The notes beneath the pieces are model-generated. The model saw nothing but the letters and a program-made list of their open reading frames with translations, ran no database searches and had not been told where the DNA came from. From positions 1 through 21,126 of the forward strand of contig NW_025955550.1 of assembly GCF_022376445.1 (NCBI RefSeq): 21,126 nt of DNA, read 5' to 3'. The translations under genes were made by a program, and so were the position numbers. This document shows, one piece after another, positions 7,428-15,940 of this stretch; position 1 is the stretch's first letter, and every line of letters begins with the position of its first letter. The stretch comes from Fomitopsis serialis (Eukaryota; Basidiomycota; Agaricomycetes; Polyporales; Fomitopsidaceae).

Positions 7428-8398
7428 CTGGCCTGGCGTTTTTTTGCTGCAGTAGTAGTAAATGGGGAGTGGTACTAGTAGAACCGACCTGGCCGTGGTC
7501 CATGCGGCGAGCTATTGATGGCACAGCTTGCAGTCCACCTCGCGTCGCGGGGGCGGAATCGGTCAGCATGCACGGGAACTTGGCTAAGAAGCCTGTCTCG
7601 GTGGAGACGTCTCCGCCTTCACAGAGTACAGATCAGCCTGGTACGATCGAATGATATGAAGAGGGCAAGTACTTACCCACGACTTCCTCCACGACATGCT
7701 CAAGGTAGTACATCCGCGTCGCTTTGTCGCGTCTTGATACTCTGTACGATGCCTCTCGAACAACCAGCTGCCATCATCGAGCCTATGACAGCCTTCAGTA
7801 CAATCAGAGCCAGATGGAGGAGACAACTCACTGGATGTTCGGACGTCCTTTCCGGATGAGCTCCGAGTCGAGGGTGGCTTCATAGCCGATGTGCTGCACA
7901 TACATCGGGGAGGCGGCGATAATTGTCGCACTACGACCTGCGTGGAGGAGAGTCAGCAATCCGTCCAGCGCCGACCTGCGCGGCAATCTATACAACAGAG
8001 TAGACGTGCGGTGATAGCACTCACAGTTAGACCCGCCTGACGGCGTACCAACTTCACAACCCTTCGCTTCTCAAGCTCAGTCTCAATGAACTGGATTGCA
8101 GCGTCGAGGTGGCCGAGGACGTCTGCATCTTCAGTGCCATCGAGGTTGATTTGTAGTTTGTCAAAGCCTGCGCGGCACCCGTCCGGCGTGAGCCTTGTAC
8201 CTACAGACTCGGAAAGGCACGCACCTCGTGGATGCGTACGCGGCCGCGCATCGTGGTGAGAACGTCACGGACGTTGTGCTCGAGTCAGAGCTTCTCCGCG
8301 TTCAGCGCGCTCGAGGGGTCAGCGATTCAGAGGCCCAGGGTAGCCGCGTCTATTGTGCTCATTGTTGACGAGTCGTTTCCGTCGAGCTTTACGCTCAT
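7428..8398 (-). pseudogene. Dead dual-specificity protein phosphatase (DSPc) gene
   Basis: Five exon-like segments can be read: 8398-8225, 8167-8025, 7937-7832, about 7790-7677, and 7616-7428, bounded by GTGCGT, GTGAGT, GTGAGT and GTAAGT donors. They match the fold in order. SALNAEKL and HNVRDVLTTMRGRVRIHE fit the first strands; INLDGTEDADVLGHLDAAIQF is the general-acid loop region; LVRRQAG sits where LVHCxAG carries the catalytic Cys; RSATIIAASPMYVQHIGYE and IRKGRPNIQ follow the signature Arg. REASYRVSRRDKATRMYYLE with VVEEVV fits the C-terminal extension of fungal DSPs, and RRMDHGQ recalls the zinc region of YVH1-type enzymes. Lesions: in-frame TGA twice in the first segment, His-Cys of the P-loop changed to Arg-Arg, frame breaks around the active-site intron and before the fourth segment. 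A functional product is not possible without readthrough. Confidence 0.8.
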
Positions 8399-8728
8399 GA
8401 AAGGAAGGGGAGATCAGCACGGAGGGGACTGAGAGTCAGACCGAGCCGCGATCGCGCGACGTCGCCGACATAGACATCATGTACCCAGTGATACGAATCT
8501 ATGAAAATTACTGGTCATGCGAGAAACGAGTACAGGTTTCGCAGTAATACTCGCGAATATGAGAGTTGCGATGGTTGTATTCGTAATGACAAGATAGTGT
8601 ACAGTCTGGGGGTGCTTTATCAATCACTCATTCGATGATTATTGGTGCAAACTGCTCCGCCGACAATGGCCTATCGTCACGCGTACGACAATGGCGGAAT
8701 CGCTTGTATAGTCTGATAGGGATGCGTG
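8399..8728. other. Interval between the ~1,600-aa gene and the phosphatase remnant
   Basis: It holds the 3' flank of the minus-strand ~1,600-aa gene and what would have been the promoter of the phosphatase. It is A/T-richer than its surroundings (near 8490-8640) and I see no exon or clear TATA box. Confidence 0.4.
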
Positions 8729-11700
8729 TCAGTACACCTCTCGCATGTCAGCTGTGCAAACATACGTGACAACATCTCCTGGGAGAGTTAGATCCACGGG
8801 TGCTTGGACATCGAGAAGTTCGTAGGCCTCAAGATCTCGCTCCTCCAGGTCAGAGAGCCATTCCGTGTCGTAGAAATTAGCTGGAAGCCCTGGTGGGGGT
8901 GCACATTCTCGTTCCATCCGGTCAGAGCCCCGCTCGCGTGGACTGGGCAGCCGTCCGTGATCCCACTTTCCTTGTGCCCTCCACCTAGTAGACATATGGA
9001 CAGAATCAAGATGAATAAAGAGGGTTTCTAGTTCTTCTGACCGCCATGGCAACCCCGTGACAACGTAACGGCGTCCTGATGGATGGTGTTCAGACTCGTC
9101 GCCACTGCAAGCCGTGTAAGGGATTCTGTTCCAGAGCTCCACAAGATGGCGAAGGCTAATGCGTGATTTGCACGCATCCGACCGACGTTCTCTCCTCTGT
9201 CAAGACATCAGTACACTACGGATGGAGATGGCGGCTGACCTACCCGGCGACGACGCTGCTCACTACTGAGGGCCGAGCACATATCCAGGTCTGCTTGACT
9301 TGGCTCATCGTCAGGATCGCGCGCCAACTTCGCTTGCTGCTTGCGTAGTGTCAGTGTGTGATTAGCGAAGACTTTACGGATCAACCGTATGTCAGTGTAG
9401 CTGCAGTTCTTCGATGCAAAATCCCTAGCAAAAACCTCGCCAGCCTTCTTGTTCCATGGCGAACGTGGTTTGCCTGTCAAGTCAAGTGCAAAATCGGCGA
9501 GTGAGGGACCCTTGTGCAACTTGCGTGTGAACTTTCGGACGTCCTCTTCGGATGCCATAGGTATTGGATCGCTAGCGGAGTCTCGGGACATTATATCCAT
9601 GGCATGTCTCCTCACTTCACCCTAAGGCAACCATACGTCAGTCGTCTCAGGCTTCGAAATGGCACATTTACTCACATGAAGAAGTAGCAGTGCCGCATCC
9701 CGGTGCACAACGCCACATCGTATGCGGTCGTCATGTTGGTCAGAATGACCTGGGGTTGCTGCGCGCAATTGCGCATCTTGGACTCCTTGGTTCCGCAACA
9801 TCTCATGGAGCAGCTCGATCACAGCCCGGACGTCTCGTTTTGTCGCGGCAGAGTCCTGTGGATGCTTGGGCTCAGAAGTGCAAATGTTTAATATTCACAG
9901 CGACTCACGGGATGACCGACGGACAGGGTCGACACCATTTCATCCTTTCAACCCGATGAGCTGCTGTTAAGAGTGTAATTGTGAGGAATTGCTCACCAGA
10001 CGAGATTCAGCTTCTGCCATCAGACGCTTTTCCGAGAGACTTCGCTTCCCCACCCGGCTTTTCCTCTTATCTGGTAGCAAAAACGATACCGAAGATGTAG
10101 GAGGACGTGTGACCTGATCAGAGGCTTGTGCTCGCGCTGTACATTAGTCCAAGACATTCAAGCAGTCGGACGTTATTGCGGAATCCCTCACCTTGATGAG
10201 ATTGTCTGCTTTGTCCAGCGATGAATGATGGATCAACGAGGCCCAAACTCTCGGCAGTGACAATGCCTTCCATCTTCGAGTTGAGGCGTGGCGGTGGACC
10301 GTCTAAACTACGCTGTCCAAGTTGATGCGCCGGGCTCTTCGGACCGACTTCTCGCAACAACGAATCTTCGACACCTCCATCAACGCTTCCCTCTTCATCC
10401 GTCTCGCTTGCGGAGCATTTGGAGTCGCTATCAATCCCTCCTTCATCTCCTTCCTCCTCGCTCTGACCGCCCTGTTGGTGCGAGTTGGCATCCACATCAA
10501 TGTCCATTTCGTGAAGTGAATGAGCACTGGAATGAGGCGAAGTTTTGTCCAGGCCACTACTGAGCTCGGGCACGTTGGCCGGTCTGGCCTGGTGCGCCGC
10601 AGGTTCAACGTTAGCAGAAGCTGTGTAAGATGGAGAAGCATGACTTTGACGTGAATAGTCCATCGCTTCTGCAGGATCGGCGACGGGACGGGATCTGTGA
10701 CTGAGCCCGAGCCGAGTTCCGCCTTGCCATGCTGCCGCCTCGTTGTAAGCCGACGACTCGTCAAGGAACGACGCAAGGGAGCGGTCGAACATAACATTGT
10801 CCCCGTGATCATTGCTGGTGTTGGAAGCTTCAATCCCAGTCAGTACCTAGAAAAGAACGATGGCTGGGCACTCACGCAATAACAGCGCACCGACGTTATC
10901 CGCCGACCAACCACTGCCAAATAAAGCAGGAGGAATCGGATGTACAGTTGCCTGCCCGGGTCCCGACGCGACGACGCGATCGTTGGCGTCGAGCAGTGAC
11001 CCGCCTGGCCCCTTCTGGTCGCCCTTGAGTGGGTGCGCCTTCAACATCGGTGTTTCAGTAACACCACTACCTGTTATAGTCGGCAGCGCGTGCATTCGAT
11101 GCTGACCCTTCGCATGAAGAAGCCCATCTCGCGCTTTGGATGCATCCCTACCACTGTGAGGGCTTTGCCATGCGAGCAGAGATTCGAAAGGAAAGACGTC
11201 TGCGTGCCCGGCGAAGGTATGTGTTAGAGTGTCGTGCTGCAAGGGCAGGGCACTGCGGCTGTCGGTATCAGGGGTTTCCGCGCACGTCCGTTGAGCGACA
11301 CTGTCTTGATCCACTGCGGACAGCACGTTCATGTCGACGTCCCAAGCGCGAGACGGATTCGTGACTCCCTCGAAAGTTCCTATTTGCGCGGGCGTCGAAA
11401 GCAGAGTAGTATCGCGTGGTCCACCCCAAATCTCCGGTGCTAGAAGCTGAGACGATAAAGGCCCGGATACAGCATTGTCATTGAAGAGTAGACCAGGGTT
11501 GTGGCGGTCAGGCAAGAGGCGCTTACTGTGGGTGTGGGGGGTCCATGCGTATTGTTGGTTCCCAGACAGTGGAGCAGGAGTCAAGGGTTCTTGAAAGACG
11601 GAGCGCAGAAACACTGTTTCCGACTTGTCCATAGTCGTGTGGGATTGGACCGAAGTATTAGCAAGCGAAGTCTCGCCATCTGATACAGACATGGCATCCT

Positions 11701-14096
11701 CAGCACACGATACATCAGCCAGCATACCCTCGAGAGTGGCATATTTGTTCGGGGCAGGCGGGGCGGACAACCATGCGTCACGAGGCGAACTGCCTCTGGA
11801 TAGAACACCGAGGCCCTTGGCGCTTGCCATAGTCTCAGCAATACTGTCCACCCGCCCGTACTCCTGATTACGCATCGGGACTGGGACTAACGCAGACACC
11901 TCGCCGGGCGAGTCGACCATGGATGCTTCGACGGACGCGCCTGGGAGGTCGAACCAACCTGTAGACTCCGCTGCCGGTATTGCAGCGGGGAAGTGAGCAT
12001 GACTTGTGCCGTCACCCGTGATTGTGTCGAAGAGATCGACGGCGTGTGGCTCGGGCAATCCGACTGGCACACCGTTCACCCGTCCGTGCGCCAGATCATT
12101 TGTGGGGCCTGGTATCAACGCAGACACCTTGCCGGGCAAGTCGACCATGGATGCTTCGACGAACGCGCCTGGGAGGTCGAACCAGCCTGGGGAGGGGTCT
12201 GCTGCCGCGGGAACTGCAGCCAGGAAAGAACCGGTGTGATCGCGCATCGAGGACCCCTCGCCGGGGGAGTCGACCTTGGATGCTTCGACAAACGCGCCTG
12301 GGAGGTCGAACCAGCCTGGGGAGGGGTCTGCTGCCGCGGGAACTGCAGCCAGGAGAGAACCGGTGTGATCGCGCATCGAGGACCCCTCGCCGGGGGAGTC
12401 GACCTTGGATGCTTCGACGAACGCGCCTGGGAGGTCGAACCAGCCTGGGGAGGGGTCTGCTGCCGCGGGAACTGCAGCCAGGAGAGAACCGGTGTGATCG
12501 CGCATCGAGGACCCCTCGCCGGGGGAGTCGACCTTGGATGCTTCGACGAACGCGCCTGGGAGGTCGAACCAGCCTGGGGAGGGGTCTGCTGCCGCGGGAA
12601 CTGCAGCCAGGAGAGAACCGGTGTGATCGCGCATTGAGGACCCCTCGCCGGGGGAGTCGACCTTGGATGCTTCGACGGACGCGCCTGGGAGGTTGAACCA
12701 GCCTACGGAGGGGTCCGCTGCAGGAATTGCAGCGGGGAAGTGAGCTTGAGTTGTGCCATCACTCGTGGTTGTGTCGAGGAGATCGGCGGCGTGTGGCTCG
12801 GGCAATCTGACTGGCACACCGTTCAGTCGTCCGTGCTCCTGATCACTTGTGGTGCCTGGGGCTAATGTAGACACCTCGTCGGGCGAGTCTGGTGCAACTG
12901 GACAGGTGACTGCGTCGTCCCAGGGTGATTCGCCGGGTGCATCGAAAGCTTCCTCCCACGTCTGGTGAGCCTTCGCGTCACGGTCATTCGCATGATCCGA
13001 ATATTGGAGATCGTCGATGCCATGGCCGTTGGACTGGTGCTGCCCGAATCTGATGAATTGGGAATACCAGACACTGTCAATGTGCAGATATAATCTGATG
13101 TAAAAGTACACATACGCATCACTTCTCACCGAACTAGGAGAAAGGACTCCTTCGCTTCCGAAAGCCGCTTGATTCGAAAAGTCATGAGTGTATTGTCTTG
13201 CAGCGCCTACCGGGTAGCTAACATACCAAGTCCCGCGTGTGGGTGAAAAAGATCTCGGACCCCTCCTCCTGTATGTGCGAGTTGTCGGGAATCATCTTCG
13301 ATGGGGTGTTCGGGAGCCTGCGTGTCACTTCCAGAAAAGTAAAGCGACTCATCGTACGTGGCAGCCCAGACGTCAAGCCCAGCTGGGATGGTAGTGGGAT
13401 CGTGTAGGAATGATGTGTTGGAATCCGAGCGCCCAGTGTCTTCGGCGTCAGTTCTCGCTCCATCGTTCGAAGCAGCAAGATGTCCAGCAGTTGGCGCTAG
13501 ATTGGTCGTATCAGGTATAGTTTTCGGGAACGACGACCACCAAAACATCATCCGCGATATGAACTGTTCCTTCCCTCGATACAGAAATATGGCCCTTTGA
13601 GGAGTCCCGGCTACCGTTAGCGATCCGGAGATATCTGTACCCGTGAGCGTCAGGGAATATATTGAAGAAGAGGAGGCAAAGACCTTTCTGACTTGACCCC
13701 GACTGGGTGGCTGCAACGATAAGAATAAAAATCTCTCTGTTAATGTGTTTACTCGAGTGTCTTACCTGCGCGGGATGACTTGGATAGATCGCTTCTAACC
13801 TTCAAACTTTGGCTCTCCAGAAACACTGGGCCTGTAGATGAGACCCTGACTTTGTCTTTGTGCGATCGTAATGACTTTGCGGCGCGCTTCCGACTCGTAT
13901 TGCTCTGCAGCGACGATGCCTGAGGCGCTAGGCGATGGAAGAGTTTACTCCATCGGTCTCGAAAATATTGTGGTCCTGTGTCTATCGGTTGGACGCAGTC
14001 CCGCACAGCAGTCTCAGAGGAGTGAGCATCTACCATGGGTGGCGTGTCTGTAGCAGGGCAGATGAGGGATGCAGCCGTATGCCACGACGGCTTTCC
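8729..14096 (-). CDS. Large ten-exon gene: repeat-bearing disordered protein with a conserved uncharacterised C-terminal region (~1,600 aa)
   Basis: Exons: 14096-13766, 13710-13227, 13196-13130, 13049-10876, 10827-10192, 10136-9997, 9944-9909, 9855-9676, 9621-9244, 9196-8729. From the third exon on every phase agrees across GTGAGT-type donors and AG acceptors. The first/second junction is unresolved: the plain CAG acceptor gives a frame that hits a stop, while an acceptor some 15-20 nt inside would fit. A start at 14036 (MVDAHSSE) is possible; an upstream exon is likely. The 2.2-kb exon is Pro/Ala/Ser/Asp-rich and holds four 43-aa repeats. Later come an acidic stretch (EEEGDEGGIDSDSKC), a basic KRKSRVGKRSLSEKR, then the conserved-looking region DPIPMASEEDVRKF, DFALDLTGKPRSPWNKKAGE, CSGDESEHH and GLPANFYDTEWLSDLEERDL, ending VDLTLP. 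I recall agaricomycete hypothetical proteins with this order of motifs, but no known function. The basic segment could be a nuclear signal. Confidence 0.75.
11880..12860 (-). repeat. Two longer diverged modules flanking the 43-aa repeats
   Basis: On each side of the four short repeats lies a module of about 77 residues with NGVPVxLPEPHAxDLxDT, a DGTxxAHFPAAIPAA segment and GWFxLPGASVEASxV. The short repeat equals this module with its middle part replaced, so the motif GWFxLPGAxVEASxV occurs six times in all. The two long modules are clearly diverged, the short ones nearly identical. Confidence 0.8.
12141..12656 (-). repeat. Four tandem 129-bp repeats encoding 43 residues each
   Basis: The boundary TCGACC recurs at 12141, 12270, 12399, 12528 and 12657, exactly 129 bases apart. 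Each unit encodes a copy with the core PSPGWFDLPGAFVEASKV preceded by DSPGEGSSMRDHTG. The units differ at only a few bases (for example SLL versus SFL, and SKV versus SMV in the copy at 12141-12269). They are multiples of three, so copy number can change without breaking the frame. This is coding sequence inside the fourth exon of the ~1,600-aa gene. Confidence 0.92.
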
Positions 14097-14250
14097 CTAG
14101 GAGCTACAACCGTGACACGAGGAAAGCGTGCTCGCGTGCTACCAATCATTGTTCAAACTGGACGCTCGCGGAACAAGCTGAAATAGGTACGCTGTCTGAG
14201 CCGCTCTCATGCTCAGAGGAATACTCACTGCGTAGCAAGGATGCGCATTT

Positions 14251-14288
14251 TGACTCTACCGCTATATGACTCTACCGCTATATATTGG
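14251..14288 (-). promoter_or_regulatory. TATA and CCAAT elements with a perfect 16-bp tandem duplication
   Basis: TGACTCTACCGCTATA occurs twice in direct succession (14251-14266, 14267-14282). On the minus strand this reads CCAATATATAGCGG and then a second ATAGCGG, giving a TATA box with a CCAAT pentamer overlapping its 5' side. It lies about 150-250 bases upstream of the first recognised exon of the ~1,600-aa gene, the distance expected if a leader exon and intron (GTGAGT donor near 14230) intervene. Confidence 0.5.
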
Positions 14289-14400
14289 CTTCCGCTGGTC
14301 GCACTCCCTTCTGATTCTTCTCAGAGTCTACAGCAAGTCTGCGTGAAAGGGACGCGAACGTGCACTGTCTAGGCGCGAACAAACAAACACAACCAAAGTT

Positions 14401-14407
14401 TGCGTCA
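14401..14407 (+). promoter_or_regulatory. TGCGTCA bZIP-type site
   Basis: TGCGTCA, a half-site type bound by fungal bZIP regulators, lies about 120 bases upstream of the TATA box on the minus strand. A second one is part of the palindrome at 14482-14495. Confidence 0.3.
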
Positions 14408-14481
14408 TTTCTGCTCACCGCCGAAAAGCCATCCTTGCATACAGTCAATGTTGCACGGCCAAACCGCGGAGATTATTGTTA

Positions 14482-14495
14482 TGCGTCATGACGCA
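14482..14495. promoter_or_regulatory. 14-bp perfect palindrome TGCGTCATGACGCA
   Basis: Two TGCGTCA sites in inverted orientation share no spacer, forming a perfect palindrome about 200 bases upstream of the TATA box of the ~1,600-aa gene. Dimeric bZIP factors (CRE/ATF or AP-1-like) bind related palindromes; the specific regulator cannot be told. Confidence 0.4.
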
Positions 14496-14769
14496 GTCTG
14501 GGCGTAGCCTGCGAGGCCCGAATGCACACCGAGAACTGAGGGGGCTATGGATATCCGTGCATAACCGTTGCTCGCCGTTTGATCGTCGCGTGGCTAAGAA
14601 CCCGGAGCCCAGGAGAGAGCCGCTAGACTACATTGACGGCGTTCGAAGACCACGATTGAGGTGACCGTCCTGGCCGAGGATTATCGTCCGAACCTTAAGT
14701 ACGTAGGCCGGGCGTAAACTCCAGTGAACCCGATGCATGCAGAGTCGTTTGAGGGCGCGCGTGTTCCAG

Positions 14770-15940
14770 GGTTATGTCTTCGCCACGCGCGCAGCCCGAA
14801 GAGAAGCTGAGTATCCCCGAGGTCAGTGAGCTTAAGGTGACCGCACTCGTCGATGGACCAATATAACAGATTTGACGTCACTGTGGCAGCAAGAAGAGTT
14901 AGTCAATTGAACAATGGCAGACACAGACGCTACGTACCGATGTACAGTACCAAGCCGGTATAAACGTTCCACGTCAAGAACTGCCTCGGCGACGTAGTTG
15001 CATGCCCGTTCTTTGAGTAGAAATCCGAGCGACCGGGTAGCGCGGCGCCGTTGCCGCTGTTGACTGCACCATAACGAGACAGAGGTTCTCCTTGCCCTGA
15101 AAGGCCAAGCAGCGCTTGACGACAAACGACGACTGGTCCTGCTCCATGAGGTCATACGCCCCGCCTTGACGTTCACGACCTGGTCCTTCACAATCGTCCG
15201 TCTTGGTCGCGAAGTAGCCGCTAGCAGGGTTATGTGCCACGAGGAAGACAAAGTCGAAAGCGCCTTCGCTGATGGGCTTCATGATCTCGAGTCCATGACT
15301 GACGCGGGCGTCACCCTGGAATATGACGCGGCGGAAGGAAAGCCGGGCGATCATGTATCACGGGGTGTCTGACACGAATTTGTCGGGGTGAGACTGGGTC
15401 GCGCTGCAGCTGAAATGTCGGCGTTCGTCGCGTCCGCAACCGCCGAGGTGATGAACAAGCGGGACTCACGATCGCTAGAGAGGACCGTAGCCAAACCACG
15501 CTTTGATGGACGTCGCTGAGATCCATGTGGCGGCGTCAACTAGTGAGCAGCACTTCGTTGCAGATAGCGCTATACGGGTTGCTAATGCTGGAGGAGATCA
15601 AGCACAACACATTGCTTGGAGGTCACGCAGGAATAGGCGCGACAGGAGAGCAGAGACGAGTAGAAGCCTGAGTAGGATTGACACCTCGACCCGCATGATC
15701 GCCAGCGAACGGGGTCCGCGATATAGGCGTGATACGAGTGGGCTCCGTCCGAAGCGTACCCGGAAGTATTGCCAATGTGGTTCGCGCGTGTCCGCCCTGC
15801 TGCTCGTACACGCTATCCCTCGCGGGTTGCGCGCCGTCCTCGTTCACGTCCTCCTCCGCAGCGTCCTCCATCTGCAGTCGCGAAAGGATCCGGGCGAGGT
15901 TCTCCTCCCACTCGTGGCGGATATTCACCGAGTACTTCAC
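14770..15940 (-). pseudogene. Ruined AGC protein kinase gene, Rim15-like
   Basis: Minus-strand order matches a Rim15/greatwall-type kinase. About 15940-15730 reads KYSVNIRHEWEENLARILSR with an acidic follow-up, as in the region before these kinase domains. Then HGLEIMKPISEGAFDFVFLV (degenerate Gly-loop, final Gly now Asp), YFATK (Lys kept), KDQVVNVKAGRM in another frame, SSFVVKRCLAFQGKENLCLV, ACNYVAEAVLDVERLYRLG with TVHR, a 57-nt intron (14937-14881), DVK, and GHLKLTDLG (DFG now DLG). At least three frame breaks occur: after YFATK, after KAGRM, and between DVK and NLLYWSID. Nothing after the DFG region resembles a kinase C-lobe. Known: Rim15-type kinases control entry into quiescence. Inferred: this is a dead partial copy. 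Kinase identity is strong; the Rim15 subgroup rests on the NVKAxRM and xIxDFEIIKPIS-like segments. Confidence 0.75.

Noticed and set aside
12141..12656. CRISPR-like array
   Set aside because: Units are 129 bp, contiguous without unique spacers, and encode protein repeats in a eukaryotic gene.
11993..12696. Two plus-strand frames of 214 and 224 codons with repeats
   Set aside because: They are complements of the 129-bp repeats in the ~1,600-aa gene; a repeat unit divisible by three keeps other frames open too.
13050..13129. N-terminal segment starting MRSDAYVYFYIRL as the start of the 760-codon frame
   Set aside because: It is bounded by a GTGAGA donor and an ATTCATCAG acceptor that join the neighbouring exons in frame, so it is an intron, not the protein start.
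14681..15354. Active protein kinase
   Set aside because: Subdomains lie in at least three frames, DFG is DLG, the Gly-loop is degenerate and no C-lobe follows.
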